Shown here: piece by piece, positions 36,725 through 46,295 of the stretch
How positions within the stretch are numbered: position 1 is the stretch's first letter
Layout of the letters: every line of letters begins with the position of its first letter
Source of the DNA: an uncultured Pseudomonadales bacterium
GTDB lineage: Bacteria; Pseudomonadota; Gammaproteobacteria; Pseudomonadales; Azotimanducaceae
Assembly: GCA_947258825.1 (NCBI GenBank)
Contig: CAMYJX010000042.1
Location: 7,428 to 71,427 of the forward strand
DNA length: 64,000 nucleotides
Reading direction: 5' to 3'
Position numbers and translations under genes: made by a program
The notes under the pieces: model-generated
The model's input: the letters and a program-made list of their open reading frames with translations, nothing else
Told to the model about the DNA's origin: nothing
Databases searched by the model: none

Positions 36725-38194
36725 GTGGCATTACCGAGTCTCGAAGACTACTTCCCCGACTGGAAAGAGCGTGAAGCGCTGGCGGAAGCGATGATCCCCA
36801 TCATCGGTCGTCTGTATCGCAGCAACGTCGTCACCTACTGTTATGGGCGCGCCCTCTACAACCAGAGCGTGCTGCAGATCATGAAGACGCACCGCTACGT
36901 GCGGCAGGTGGCCCAGAACGAACTCTCCGAGTTCGAAAGCTATCCCATCCTCGAAGCCCTGTCCGAGCTGGACCTCGGGCCGTCCCACATCGATGTGGGC
37001 AAGCTGGCGACACGGTACATGGAGGAAGCCGAAGCCAACGGGACCTCGCCGATGGACTTCGTCACCCGGGAATGCGCCGAGGTGATCGGGCGCCACATAC
37101 CGCCCGTCGAGAAGCCCCAGGACGTGGTTCTCTACGGCTTCGGTCGTATCGGCCGGCTGCTGATGAGATTGCTGGTGGAAAAGACCGGGAGCGGCCAGCA
37201 GCTGCGGCTGCGCGCCATCGTCGTTCGAAAGGGGTCGGAAGACGACCTGCAGAAACGGGCGAGCCTGCTGCGCCGTGATTCGGTGCACGGCAGCTTTCAA
37301 GGCACCCTGCGGGTAGACGTAGAGAACAGCTGCATCATCGCCAACGGCAACGTCGTCGAGGTGATCTACGCCAGCCAGCCGGATGAGGTGGACTACGAGG
37401 CCCACGGCATTCACGACGCCATCGTCATCGACAACACCGGCGCGTGGCGGGACGAGGCAGGTCTGGGACGGCATCTTGAAAGCAATGGGGCGTCCAAAGT
37501 CGTTCTGACTGCCCCCGGGAAAGGCAAGATCAAGAACATCGTCTCCGGTGTCAATTCTCACGACATGGAGCCGACCGACAGCATCATTGCCGCGGCATCG
37601 TGCACCACCAATGCCATCGTGCCGATCCTCAAGGTGATCAACGACAAGTTCGAGATCCTGCACGGCCACATGGAAACCGTGCACTCCTACACCAACGACC
37701 AGAACCTCATCGACAACTATCACAAGAAAAATCGGCGCGGCCGCGCGGCGCCGTTGAACATGGTCATTACCGAGACCGGGGCCTCGTCGGCGGTGGTCAA
37801 GCTGCTGCCCGAGCTGGAGGGCAAGCTTACGGGTAACGCCATCAGGGTGCCCACGCCCAATGTTTCGCTGGCAATCCTGAACCTCGCGCTCTCCCAGGAT
37901 ACCTCCGTGGAGGAGGTCAACGAATATCTGCGTCACGTTGCCCTGAACTCGGATCTGCAGCGTCAGATCGACTACACCACCTCTTCGGAAGTGGTCTCGT
38001 CGGATTTCGTCGGCAACCGGCACGCCTGCATCGTGGATGGGGTGGCGACCCTGGCCAAGGACAACCGGGTCGTGCTGTACGTCTGGTACGACAACGAGTT
38101 CGGCTATGCCTGCCAGGTGGTGCGCATCGTGCAGAAGTTGGCCGGAATCTCCTATCCGCTCGTACCCAAGGATGTTGTAGCCCAGGGATTCTGA
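36725..38194 (+). CDS. gap: Glyceraldehyde-3-phosphate dehydrogenase, long form
   Basis: The 489-residue enzyme has a ~130-residue N-terminal extension before the Rossmann start VVLYGFGRIGRLLMRLL. The catalytic Cys is in AAASCTTNAIVPILKV; HSYTNDQNLIDNYHKKNRRG and VWYDNEFGYACQVVR are standard GAPDH motifs. This extended class is the one found between mfd and nqr in Pseudomonas (from memory) and is often assigned to gluconeogenesis, an inference here. GTG start. It has its own probable promoter. Confidence 0.95.
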   Translation: MALPSLEDYFPDWKEREALAEAMIPIIGRLYRSNVVTYCYGRALYNQSVLQIMKTHRYVRQVAQNELSEFESYPILEALSELDLGPSHIDVGKLATRYMEEAEANGTSPMDFVTRECAEVIGRHIPPVEKPQDVVLYGFGRIGRLLMRLLVEKTGSGQQLRLRAIVVRKGSEDDLQKRASLLRRDSVHGSFQGTLRVDVENSCIIANGNVVEVIYASQPDEVDYEAHGIHDAIVIDNTGAWRDEAGLGRHLESNGASKVVLTAPGKGKIKNIVSGVNSHDMEPTDSIIAAASCTTNAIVPILKVINDKFEILHGHMETVHSYTNDQNLIDNYHKKNRRGRAAPLNMVITETGASSAVVKLLPELEGKLTGNAIRVPTPNVSLAILNLALSQDTSVEEVNEYLRHVALNSDLQRQIDYTTSSEVVSSDFVGNRHACIVDGVATLAKDNRVVLYVWYDNEFGYACQVVRIVQKLAGISYPLVPKDVVAQGF

Positions 38195-38214
38195 GGCAGC
38201 AGGGGGTTCAGGCG

Positions 38215-38243
38215 TTGGCATAACGGCAACGCCCCTCTATAAT
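38215..38243 (+). promoter_or_regulatory. Strong sigma-70-type promoter of the nqr operon
   Basis: TTGGCA (38215-38220), exactly 17 bp, then a perfect TATAAT (38238-38243). The predicted start near 38250 leaves a ~170-nt leader before nqrA. The leader has two weak dyads (TTTGA/TCAAA near 38357-38373 and GCGGG/CCCGC just after) but nothing matching a known riboswitch. Confidence 0.7.
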
Positions 38244-38420
38244 TCGTGTGGCCTGCCGAGGCTGTTCAGCGATCGTTGCTATTGCCTCCGAATGCCGTTA
38301 GGGATCCCTGTCTGATCTGGCTGTCAATCGATGCGATCATCATCGGCAGGGTCTCTTTGAATAATTGTCAAAGCGGGGCCGCGAAGACCCGCAAGCACGT
38401 TTTCAGGAACGTAACCGTCG

Positions 38421-39764
38421 ATGATAAAAACCAAGAAGGGCTTGAATCTGCCCATCGCGGGAGCCCCGGAACAGGCGGTGCACGCGGGGGGTGATGTCCG
38501 GTCCGTGGCTCTGCTGGGCAGCGACTACCCGGGCATGCGACCCACCATGCTGGTTGCGGAAGGTGACCGGGTAAAGCGCGGCCAGCCGCTTTTCAACGAC
38601 AAGAAAAATGACGGCGTTCTCTACACGGCTCCAGCGCCCGGGGTGGTCAGCGCCATCAACCGGGGAGCGAAGCGCGCGCTGCTGTCGGTAGTCATCGAGA
38701 TCGATGGCGATGAGTCGGAAACCTTTCGCGCTTGTGACCAGGCGGGAATAGCCGCGCTGTCCAGAGACGACGTGGTGGAGAATCTGGTGCGCAGCGGGCT
38801 GTGGCCGGCGCTGCGCACCCGGCCCTTCAGCCGCGTGCCGGAAACAGGCGCCGAGCCTCATTCCATCTTCGTCACCGCCATGGATACCAACCCGCTGGCC
38901 GCGGATCCGGCCGTGATCCTGAGCGAGTACGAGCAACAGTTCAGCGCCGGGCTCGACGCCCTTGCCCACCTGAGCGGGGGCAAGGTGTTCGTCTGCCACG
39001 AGGCCGGCAAGTCGGTTCCCACAGGGAATGCCCCGCAGATTGTCGGCGAGGCATTTTCCGGGCCGCATCCCGCGGGCCTTCCCGGCACCCATATTCACTT
39101 TCTGGACCCTGTCAGTCCCCACAAGTCGGTCTGGTACATCGGCTACCAGGACGTGATCGCCTGCGGTTTTCTGTTTCTGGAAGGCAAGCTTTGGGATGAG
39201 CGCATAGTGGCCCTGGGCGGCCCTGGCGTCACCCAACCGCGACTTGTTAAGACCCGCCTGGGCGGCAGCCTCGCCGATCTGGTGGCCGGCGAGCTGGACG
39301 CCGGAGAAAATCGGGTCATCTCGGGTTCGGTTTTCTCGGGTCGTACGGCTCAGGACAGCGAGGCGTTTCTCGGTCGTTACCACCTGCAGGTTTCGGTGCT
39401 CCCGGAGGACCGCGAGCGCCGCCTGTTCGGTTACCTGACGCCGGGCCCCAGCAAGCATTCGGTGCTGCCCATCTATCTTTCCAGCTGGTTTGGCAGAGGG
39501 GCACTGAACTTCACCACCACAACCAACGGCAGCCCGCGAGGCATGGTTCCCGTGGGCAGCTACGAGCGGGTCATGCCGCTGGACATTCTACCCACCCAAC
39601 TGCTGCGCAGCCTGCTGGTGGGCGATGTCGAGACCGCCATCAATCTTGGCTGTCTGGAGCTGGACGAGGACGACGTTGCCCTGTTCACGTACGCCTGTCC
39701 CGGAAAGTACGAGTACGGGCCGGTGCTGCGCGACATGCTGACGCAGATAGAGAAAGAAGGGTGA
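38421..39764 (+). CDS. nqrA: Na+-translocating NADH:quinone reductase subunit A
   Basis: The 447-residue peripheral subunit contributes to the quinone site. Characteristic start [18 protein letters not shown] and [21 protein letters not shown] match NqrA. ATG 38421 follows AGGAA by 12 nt. First gene of a six-gene operon driven by the promoter at 38215. Length is as in Vibrio. Confidence 0.97.
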   Translation: MIKTKKGLNLPIAGAPEQAVHAGGDVRSVALLGSDYPGMRPTMLVAEGDRVKRGQPLFNDKKNDGVLYTAPAPGVVSAINRGAKRALLSVVIEIDGDESETFRACDQAGIAALSRDDVVENLVRSGLWPALRTRPFSRVPETGAEPHSIFVTAMDTNPLAADPAVILSEYEQQFSAGLDALAHLSGGKVFVCHEAGKSVPTGNAPQIVGEAFSGPHPAGLPGTHIHFLDPVSPHKSVWYIGYQDVIACGFLFLEGKLWDERIVALGGPGVTQPRLVKTRLGGSLADLVAGELDAGENRVISGSVFSGRTAQDSEAFLGRYHLQVSVLPEDRERRLFGYLTPGPSKHSVLPIYLSSWFGRGALNFTTTTNGSPRGMVPVGSYERVMPLDILPTQLLRSLLVGDVETAINLGCLELDEDDVALFTYACPGKYEYGPVLRDMLTQIEKEG

Positions 39765-39794
39765 TAGCGAAAAGGGTGATAGAGAGAAGGGTGA
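39757..39794 (+). repeat. 15-bp-period repeat AAGGGTGA x3 between nqrA and nqrB
   Basis: AAGGGTGA recurs at 39757, 39772 and 39787, the first copy containing the nqrA stop. The 61-bp spacer thus appears to have grown by duplication; nqrB has a separate AAGGAG site. Confidence 0.7.
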
Positions 39795-39825
39795 CGGAAA
39801 AGAGATTGGACCAAGGAGCGACGAG

Positions 39826-41010
39826 ATGAGCCTGCGCTCGATCATGGACGACGCTGCGCCGCACTTCGAAAAGGGCGGCAAGCTGCAGTGGCTGTACCCA
39901 GCCTACGAAGCCATCGACACCGCCCTGTACACGCCCGGTATGGTGACCGGCGGCGCGTCTCACGTCAGGGACGGCCTGGATCTCAAGCGGATCATGATCA
40001 CCGTGTGGATGTGCGCGTGGATCCCGGTGCTCGTTGGCAGTTACTTCGCCGGACATCAGGCCAACGCGGCCATGGCGGAGGTGGGTCTGACCAGCGTCGA
40101 CAACTGGCGCGGTCTGTTTCTAGACGTGCTCACCGCTTACGACCCCGACAGCCTGTGGGATTGCGTGGTGCACGGGCTCGCCTATTTTCTGCCGCTTTAC
40201 ATCACGGTGTTTGCCGCAGGCCTGGCGTTCGAAATCTGGTTCGCCTCAAAGCGGGGGCACGAGGTGAACGAGGGCTTCTTCGTAACCAGCATCCTGTTTA
40301 CGCTTACGCTGCCTGCCAGCACCCCGTTGTGGATGGCCGCGGTTGGCATCATCTTTGGCGTGGTCATCGGCAAAGAAGTGTTCGGCGGCACGGGTAAGAA
40401 CTTTCTGAATCCGGCGCTGACCGGGCGCGCGTTTCTGTACTTCGCTTACCCCGCGCAGATGTCGGGTGACGCCGTCTGGGTGGCGGTAGACGGCTATACC
40501 CGGGCAACCGCGCTGGGCAACGCCGCGCTGGGAGAGGACTACGGCGTGACCTGGAGCCAGGCATTCTTCGGCAACATGGCAGGCTCCATGGGCGAGACGT
40601 CCACGCTGGCGATCCTCATTGCGGGGCTGATACTGCTAGCCACGAAGATAGCCTCCTGGCGCGTCATGGCCGGCGTTCTCCTGGGCATGGTAGCGACTTC
40701 GCTGCTGTTCAACGGCATCGAGTCGACCAACCCCATGTTCTCGATGCCGTTCTGGTGGCACCTGGTGCTGGGCGGCTTCGCTTTCGGCGCCGTGTTCATG
40801 GCGACGGACCCGGTCTCTTCCGCCATGACCGACCAGGGCCGTCTGATCTACGGCGTGCTCATCGGCGTGATGTGCGTGCTCATACGGGTGGTCAATCCGG
40901 CCTTCCCGGAAGGCATGATGCTGGCGATCCTGTTCGGCAACCTGTTCGCCCCGCTGATAGACAACATGGTGGTGCAGAGGAACGTTAAACGGAGGCTTGC
41001 CCGTGCCTGA
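39826..41010 (+). CDS. nqrB: Na+-translocating NADH:quinone reductase subunit B
   Basis: A 394-residue integral membrane subunit with about ten helices and the covalent FMN attachment motif [11 protein letters not shown] (flavinylated Thr). It forms part of the Na+ channel and carries riboflavin/FMN. RBS AAGGAG precedes ATG 39826. Overlaps nqrC by 8 bp. Attachment of FMN needs ApbE, whose gene is not in this window. Confidence 0.97.
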   Translation: MSLRSIMDDAAPHFEKGGKLQWLYPAYEAIDTALYTPGMVTGGASHVRDGLDLKRIMITVWMCAWIPVLVGSYFAGHQANAAMAEVGLTSVDNWRGLFLDVLTAYDPDSLWDCVVHGLAYFLPLYITVFAAGLAFEIWFASKRGHEVNEGFFVTSILFTLTLPASTPLWMAAVGIIFGVVIGKEVFGGTGKNFLNPALTGRAFLYFAYPAQMSGDAVWVAVDGYTRATALGNAALGEDYGVTWSQAFFGNMAGSMGETSTLAILIAGLILLATKIASWRVMAGVLLGMVATSLLFNGIESTNPMFSMPFWWHLVLGGFAFGAVFMATDPVSSAMTDQGRLIYGVLIGVMCVLIRVVNPAFPEGMMLAILFGNLFAPLIDNMVVQRNVKRRLARA

Positions 41011-41812
41011 TTCAAAACCCGGATTCGACAAGGAAGGGCTGGGCAACGTTCTGCTGGTCGCCATATCCCTCTGTCTGGTCTGCTCCATCATCGTTTCCAC
41101 CGCGGCCGTTGTGCTGAAACCTCAGCAGAAGCTGAACCAGGAGCTGGATCAGAAGCAGAACATTCTGCGAGCGGCAGGAATGCTGGCGGAGGGCAGCAAC
41201 GTGGATGCTCAGGGGCGCGGCATTGACGAGCTCTTCAGCCAGTTCTCCGTGCGGGCGGTGGATCTGCGGACCGGACGTTTCACCGAGGAGGTGGACCCGG
41301 CTGACTACGATCCGATAAGGGCTGCCAAAGACCCGGCACTGTCCGTCGAGCTTTCTGATACCGAGGATATCGCGACCATTGGCCGTCGCGAGAACGTTTC
41401 GCTCGTCTACCTGAGGCAATCCGCGGGTGGCGTCGACAAGGTTGTTATCCCTGTGCGGGGCTATGGCCTGTGGGGCACGCTCTATGGCTACCTGGCCATC
41501 GAGGGGGATCTTTCCACCGTTGCCGGCCTGGGATTCTACTCCCAGAAGGAGACCCCCGGGCTTGGCGGTGAAGTGGACAATCCCGCCTGGAAATCCCAGT
41601 GGCCAGGCGTGGCGCTCTTCGACCAGTCGGGCGAGCCTGCAGTACGGCTGGTCAAGAGCCGCTCACCGGTGGGCAGTATGGCTGCCGGCCATGAAGTGGA
41701 TGCGCTCTCCGGCGCTACCCTGACGACCCGTGGCGTGCAGAATCTGGTGCAGTTCTGGACGGGCGATCTGGGTTTCGGCCTGTTCCTGGAAAATCTGAAA
41801 ACAACCACCTAG
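41003..41812 (+). CDS. nqrC: Na+-translocating NADH:quinone reductase subunit C
   Basis: A 269-residue protein; GTG 41003 is preferred because GGAGG lies 7 nt upstream, over an in-frame TTG 6 bp earlier. One N-terminal helix (about 14-35) and a periplasmic domain carrying [10 protein letters not shown], where a Thr binds FMN covalently. Part of the electron path from NqrF/D/E to NqrB. Located between nqrB (8-bp overlap) and nqrD (18-bp gap). Confidence 0.97.
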   Translation: MPDSKPGFDKEGLGNVLLVAISLCLVCSIIVSTAAVVLKPQQKLNQELDQKQNILRAAGMLAEGSNVDAQGRGIDELFSQFSVRAVDLRTGRFTEEVDPADYDPIRAAKDPALSVELSDTEDIATIGRRENVSLVYLRQSAGGVDKVVIPVRGYGLWGTLYGYLAIEGDLSTVAGLGFYSQKETPGLGGEVDNPAWKSQWPGVALFDQSGEPAVRLVKSRSPVGSMAAGHEVDALSGATLTTRGVQNLVQFWTGDLGFGLFLENLKTTT

Positions 41813-41830
41813 CACGAAAGAGGACTCACA

Positions 41831-42493
41831 ATGGCTACGTCTAAAGAAGTGCTGGTCGACCCGATATTCAACAACAACCCCATCGCCCTGCAGGTGCTGG
41901 GCATCTGCTCCGCGCTGGCGGTGACGGTCAACATGTCTACCACCCTTGTGATGTGCGCGGCGGTCATCTTCGTCACCACGCTGTCGAACGTGGCCGTATC
42001 CGCGGTGCGTGAACGCGTGCCGACGAATATTCGAATCATCGTACAGATGACCATCATCGCATCGCTGGTGATCGTGGTGGACCAGGTTCTGCAGGCGGTC
42101 GCCTACGACATTTCGAAGAGCCTTTCGGTGTTCGTCGGGCTGATCATTACCAACTGCATCGTGATGGGCAGGGCGGAAGCCTTCGCCATGCAGAATGGCC
42201 CCTGGCTCTCGGCGCTCGACGGTTTTGGAAATGCTCTGGGATACTCGGTGATTCTGATAGGCGTCGCGCTCGTGCGTGAGCCACTGGGTTCCGGCACTCT
42301 GATGGGCCTGGAAATTCTTCCCCGGGTGACAGACGGCGGCTGGTATCAGGCCAACGGCATGATGCTGCTGGCGCCCAGCGCCTTCTTCATCATCGGCCTT
42401 TTCATCTGGGCCATACGCGCCTGGAAGAAAGATCAGGTTGAGGAAGCCGACTACGAGATAGCGCCCAACCTCCAGTACAAGGAGGTCATGTAA
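41831..42493 (+). CDS. nqrD: Na+-translocating NADH:quinone reductase subunit D
   Basis: A 220-residue six-helix membrane subunit. NqrD/E pairs share an inverted fold and bind an iron centre between them; here [17 protein letters not shown] and [16 protein letters not shown] are the conserved half-helix segments including the Cys ligand. The stop shares one base with the start of nqrE. Confidence 0.97.
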   Translation: MATSKEVLVDPIFNNNPIALQVLGICSALAVTVNMSTTLVMCAAVIFVTTLSNVAVSAVRERVPTNIRIIVQMTIIASLVIVVDQVLQAVAYDISKSLSVFVGLIITNCIVMGRAEAFAMQNGPWLSALDGFGNALGYSVILIGVALVREPLGSGTLMGLEILPRVTDGGWYQANGMMLLAPSAFFIIGLFIWAIRAWKKDQVEEADYEIAPNLQYKEVM

Positions 42494-43104
42494 TGCTGGA
42501 ACAGTATCTGGGTCTGTTCATCCGGGCCGTCTTCATCGAGAACATGGCGCTGACCTTCTTTCTCGGAATGTGCACCTTCATCGCCATCTCCAAGAAAATT
42601 TCAACAGCCATCGGCCTGGGCATTGCGGTGGTGGTGGTGCTGGGCATAACGGTTCCCGTCAACAACCTCATTTACAACAATCTGCTCCGGGAGGGCGCCC
42701 TGGCCTGGGCCGGATTTCCAGCTGTCGACCTCAGCTTTCTCGGCTTACTGTCTTACATCGGGGTAATTGCCGCCATGGTGCAGATACTGGAGATGTTTCT
42801 CGACCGGTTCGTCCCGTTCCTCTACAACGCCCTTGGTGTTTTCCTGCCGCTGATCACAGTGAATTGCGCAATTCTCGGCGCCTCGCTGTTCATGATCGAA
42901 CGGGACTATACGTTCATGGAAAGCACCGTGTTCGGCCTGGGCGCAGGGGTGGGCTGGGCGCTTGCCATCACTGCCCTGGCCGGGGTGCGGGAGAAGCTCA
43001 AGTACAGTGATGTCCCCGAGGGTCTGCGCGGGCTCGGCATTACGTTCATTTCTGTGGGGCTTATAAGCCTCTGCTTCATGTCCTTCGGTGGCATAGACAT
43101 TTAG
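42493..43104 (+). CDS. nqrE: Na+-translocating NADH:quinone reductase subunit E
   Basis: A 203-residue six-helix subunit paired with NqrD. Typical start [20 protein letters not shown], then [18 protein letters not shown] and [16 protein letters not shown] with the conserved cysteines. ATG 42493 overlaps the nqrD TAA by 1 nt. Confidence 0.97.
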   Translation: MLEQYLGLFIRAVFIENMALTFFLGMCTFIAISKKISTAIGLGIAVVVVLGITVPVNNLIYNNLLREGALAWAGFPAVDLSFLGLLSYIGVIAAMVQILEMFLDRFVPFLYNALGVFLPLITVNCAILGASLFMIERDYTFMESTVFGLGAGVGWALAITALAGVREKLKYSDVPEGLRGLGITFISVGLISLCFMSFGGIDI

Positions 43105-43123
43105 GTAAAGGAAGAGAAGTACC

Positions 43124-44353
43124 ATGATTGACACCACCATAATGCTGGGCGTCGTGATGTTTACGATCACGGTGCTGTTCCTGGTCATGGTGATTCTGTT
43201 CGCCCGTTCCCGCCTGGTAGCAAGCGGCGATGTCACCATCGAGATCAACGGCGACCCCGACAAGGCCGTGGTGGTGCCTGCGGGTGGAAAGCTGCTGGGA
43301 ACGCTGGCATCCAAGGGTATTTTCCTCGCCAGCGCCTGCGGTGGTGGCGGCACCTGCGCGCAATGCCGATGTCAGGTTGCCGAAGGCGGGGGCGGCATCC
43401 TGTCCACCGAAGAGGGCCACTTCACGCGCGGCGAAATCTCCGAAAACTGGCGACTGTCCTGTCAGGTGGCGGTGAAGCAGGACATGAAGATTCAGATTCC
43501 CGAGGACGCCATCGGCGTTCAACGCTGGGAATGCGAGGTGACGTCCAACCCCAACGTCGCCACCTTCATCAAGGAGCTGAATCTGAAGCTGCCGGAAGGG
43601 GCGGATGTGGACTTCCGCGCTGGCGGCTATGTGCAGCTCGAGATTCCCCCGTACGAGATGGACTACAAAGAAATAGACGTGGAGTCCGAGTATCACGAGG
43701 ACTGGGACCGCTTCGACGTCTGGAAACATCACGCTAAAGTGACCGAGCCGACGATCCGCGCTTATTCCATGGCCAACTACCCCGAGGAAAAGGGCATCCT
43801 CAAGTTCAACATCCGCATCGCGTCTCCTCCGCCCGGCATGGATGTTCCGCCCGGCAAGATGTCGTCTTACGTGTTCAATCTGAAGCCCGGCGACAAGCTG
43901 ACCGTTTTCGGCCCCTACGGCGACTTTTTCGTTGCGGACACACCCGCGGAAAAGATATGGATTGGCGGTGGCGCCGGCATGGCGCCCCTGCGGTCGCAGA
44001 TCTTCGACGAGCTGAAGCGCAGAAACAGCAAAACCAAAATGAGCTACTGGTACGGGGCTCGCTCGCTGCGGGAGATGTTCTATACCGAGGAGTTCGATCA
44101 GCTGGCCGCGGAATGCGACAACTTCGAGTGGCACGTGGCCCTGTCAGACCCGCTGCCGGAGGATAATTTCGACGGCCACATTGGGTTCATTCATCAGGTG
44201 GTTTTCGATAACTATCTGAAGGATCACCCCAGCCCCGAGGACTGCGAGTACTACCTGTGTGGTCCACCGCCGATGGTGGCCGCCGTGCTGCAGATGCTCG
44301 ACGAGCTTGGTGTCGAGCCCGAGAACATCCGCTTGGACGACTTCGGCGGTTAG
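43124..44353 (+). CDS. nqrF: Na+-translocating NADH:quinone reductase subunit F
   Basis: The 409-residue NADH-oxidising subunit has an N-terminal helix (about 6-27), a [2Fe-2S] ferredoxin domain with [14 protein letters not shown], an FAD domain with [11 protein letters not shown] and an NADH domain with [14 protein letters not shown], ending in RLDDFGG. It starts the Na+-pumping chain. Last gene of the operon; apbE and nqrM, which often follow, are not present before a convergent gene begins. Confidence 0.98.
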   Translation: MIDTTIMLGVVMFTITVLFLVMVILFARSRLVASGDVTIEINGDPDKAVVVPAGGKLLGTLASKGIFLASACGGGGTCAQCRCQVAEGGGGILSTEEGHFTRGEISENWRLSCQVAVKQDMKIQIPEDAIGVQRWECEVTSNPNVATFIKELNLKLPEGADVDFRAGGYVQLEIPPYEMDYKEIDVESEYHEDWDRFDVWKHHAKVTEPTIRAYSMANYPEEKGILKFNIRIASPPPGMDVPPGKMSSYVFNLKPGDKLTVFGPYGDFFVADTPAEKIWIGGGAGMAPLRSQIFDELKRRNSKTKMSYWYGARSLREMFYTEEFDQLAAECDNFEWHVALSDPLPEDNFDGHIGFIHQVVFDNYLKDHPSPEDCEYYLCGPPPMVAAVLQMLDELGVEPENIRLDDFGG

Positions 44354-44397
44354 AGGGGTGCTTACGTAGTACGGGCGCAGCTCGAAGGAAGTGCGCG

Positions 44398-44469
44398 CGA
44401 AGCTCACGCGAAGCTCACGCGAAGCTCACGCGAAGCTCACGCGAAGCTCACGCGAAGCTCACGCGAAGC
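44398..44469. repeat. 11-bp tandem repeat CGAAGCTCACG x6.5
   Basis: Six exact copies (44398-44463) plus a partial one fill the convergent spacer between nqrF and the DUF2799 gene, stopping 1 bp before its stop codon. The unit is not a multiple of three, so it is noncoding; such arrays vary in copy number by slippage. No associated cas-like genes and no spacers. Confidence 0.92.
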
Positions 44470-44470
44470 G

Positions 44471-45112
44471 TCAGTAGGTAATGGCTGCCACTGAAAGGCG
44501 CAGGCCTTCCAGCCGTTCGGTCTTCAAGGCCACATCCACCGACAGGTCCTGAATCTCGCGTTCCAGCCTGCCCTGTTCCTCGGCCAGATCTTTCGTCGCG
44601 AGCAGCATTTCTGCTCGCTCTCCCGGCGTCGACTCCGCGTCGATCATGTAGCCGGTAATGTCGGCCATCTCTTCGTCGATCTCTTTGAGCCGCGCTTCTT
44701 TCTGGGAGATTGCCCGTTTCAGGCTGTTGATCTCAGCCTGCGCGAGGTAGATGCGCTTGCCTTCCTGATAGGCGGCGTAGAAGTTCTCCCGCATCCCTTC
44801 GGGGCAGACGTTGTTGTATACCGAGCCGCGCGCTCCGACGTTGAACGCGTTGCCGGGATCGCAGTACTGATAAACGCCTTCGTGCCAGCCGGCGAGATAG
44901 GCTTCACGGTCGGGGGTTACACCGTGCTTCATGCAGGCATTCTGATGCCTCAGCAGCTGTGAGCTCTGTGCCCCGGCCAGGCCGTCGCGATGGCCGATCG
45001 TCTTCCAGTCGCTTGCCAGGCACTGACTCTCGCTGAGGCTCGCGCACCCGAATAGGGCAAGCGGTGACGCTAGGGCAGCGGTCACAAAGAGCTGTCGCAC
45101 GAGCTGTCGCAT
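44471..45112 (-). CDS. DUF2799 lipoprotein
   Basis: A 213-residue protein from ATG 45112 (an in-frame start 39 bp further up would precede the signal sequence). Signal and lipobox: LFVTAALASPLALFGCASL, with Cys ~23 as the lipidation site. The mature part has the DUF2799 pattern WKTIGHRDGLAG and EAYLAGWHEGVYQYCDPGNAF with several cysteines. The C-terminal 100 residues are a predicted coiled coil (ISQKEARLKEIDEEMADI). Envelope protein of unknown function. A perfect dyad lies 22 bp before the start. Confidence 0.82.
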   Translation of the reverse strand: MRQLVRQLFVTAALASPLALFGCASLSESQCLASDWKTIGHRDGLAGAQSSQLLRHQNACMKHGVTPDREAYLAGWHEGVYQYCDPGNAFNVGARGSVYNNVCPEGMRENFYAAYQEGKRIYLAQAEINSLKRAISQKEARLKEIDEEMADITGYMIDAESTPGERAEMLLATKDLAEEQGRLEREIQDLSVDVALKTERLEGLRLSVAAITY

Positions 45113-45134
45113 GGAAACCTCCACTGTTTCTGCG

Positions 45135-45150
45135 TGACGTTCTAACGTCA
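45135..45150. promoter_or_regulatory. Perfect dyad before the DUF2799 lipoprotein gene
   Basis: TGACGTT (45135-45141) and AACGTCA (45144-45150) surround CT. It sits 22 bp upstream of the lipoprotein start and could be an operator overlapping its promoter or a 5'-leader hairpin. The rest of the 45113-45228 gap shows nothing else. Confidence 0.4.
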
Positions 45151-45228
45151 AGCATAGGAGGTTGCCCTGCAGGAATTTGTTGTGAGGCTCACAGAAGTGG
45201 CGGTGGGCTGCTCAGAATCGGAACCCGG

Positions 45229-46191
45229 TCACACTTCTTCCGGCCATATGCAGCCGGGGCAGCCCTTTTCGGTCATTTCCGCTTCTGCCGCCCGTCGGTC
45301 TTCGGGCAGCTGGTACTGAGGTTCGGGAAAGCGTTCAATTCGGTCGTCGTTGGACCCGCCACCGCTCTTGTTGCTCGAACGCATCACCCGATCTTTCCAC
45401 TCGTCGCTCTCCGACCAGTGATAGGGCAGGCTGCGTATCGTGCTGGGAACCTGAATGCTGTCGAGCGCCGAGAGGGTATCGATCATGATGCGCCGCTGCA
45501 GCGGCTTATCGTTGGCCTTTCCCGCCGTATGTCCCAGCGGAAAATCGAGATACACGGCCCGCGGCGGATTCACCGAAGATGTAATGCTGTAAGCGCTGGA
45601 CATGCAGATCGTCGGGATGCCGCGGCTCTCGATTTCTCTGGCGATCAATCCGACGGATTGATGGCATACGGGTCAGACAGGGACGAGGATGACGACGTCC
45701 ACCTCGTCCCTCTGGATGTGGTCTGCCAGCGCCGGGGCCAACACTTCGCGCACCTTGCGGGCCGAGTAGATGCCACCCATGAAGGTGTAGGCGTTCGGCC
45801 CGACTTCTCCGATGCGGCTCAACCGAGCCAGATCCCGCAGCGTGGCCAGCGGAAACACGACGTTGGGATCTTCGCGCGCATGGGTGAGATCGTAGGCAAA
45901 GTGCGTGGCCCGAAGTTTTCTCACCGGCACGTCGCGGGGAATCATTCGGAAGCTGATGTCGTCCCGGTAATGGAAGGCGACCTGACCCTCCATGTAGATG
46001 CCGCCCGAACCGATCAGGCCGATTCTGGATTCTCCCAGCGGCTTTCTGAGCGGTACGAACGGCGCGGTGTCTTCATTGCTGACCCAGGCGTAGGGCGGAT
46101 AGCCCAGCGACGCGTACTGCTCCCGCGTACGCTCGATGTAGTCCACGGGTGGCCTGTTGTTCTGCCCTTTGTTCTGCTCGTTTCCCTGCAT
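45229..46191 (-). CDS. Selenoprotein of the GrdB/PrdB (selenoprotein B) family, in-frame UGA as Sec
   Basis: Read through TGA at 45675-45673, this gives 320 residues with Sec at 173. Before it: VDYIERTREQYASLGYPPYAW, IGLIGSGGIYMEGQVAFHYR and AYTFMGGIYSA; after it: CHQSVGLIAREIESRGIPTI and LDFPLGHTAGK. The join VVILVPV-U-PVCHQS aligns with the UGTC/UxxC site of PrdB, the selenoprotein subunit of D-proline reductase. The C-terminus adds GCPGC (Cys311, Cys314). A SECIS-like hairpin follows the UGA. PrdB works with a pyruvoyl subunit (PrdA) and GrdB with GrdA/C/D; none are adjacent. Start is ATG 46191; ATG 46233 is possible. Function unknown, probably a reductase. Confidence 0.88.
45641..45665 (-). 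promoter_or_regulatory. Bacterial SECIS-like hairpin downstream of the UGA codon
   Basis: On the minus strand, 8 nt at 45662-45655 pair perfectly with 45651-45644 around the 3-nt loop GTC (45654-45652). Below a C-C mismatch two more pairs (45665/45641 and 45664/45642) extend the stem. Eighteen nt separate the UGA from the loop, and the first loop base is G. These values fall inside the published bacterial SECIS model (G in the first two loop positions, roughly 16-37 nt from UGA; limits recalled). Confidence 0.8.
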
Positions 46192-46295
46192 GAGCCTTGT
46201 GCTCAGCTCCCTACACGCTGCTAACCATAACATTCCTGCGGGTGATTTAGCGCCTGGTGTATAGTCGGCGGCTGATCGCCAAGAGTTGGGTAACC

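Noticed and set aside
38250-38420. Riboswitch in the nqr leader
   Set aside because: Only weak dyads are visible; no known aptamer core could be recognised by eye.
44398-44469. CRISPR array
   Set aside because: Units are 11 bp and contiguous, without spacers, and there are no cas genes.
45229-46233. Two separate hypothetical genes or a pseudogene around 45673
   Set aside because: Continuous family similarity across the TGA, a UxxC context and a SECIS-like hairpin favour selenocysteine readthrough.
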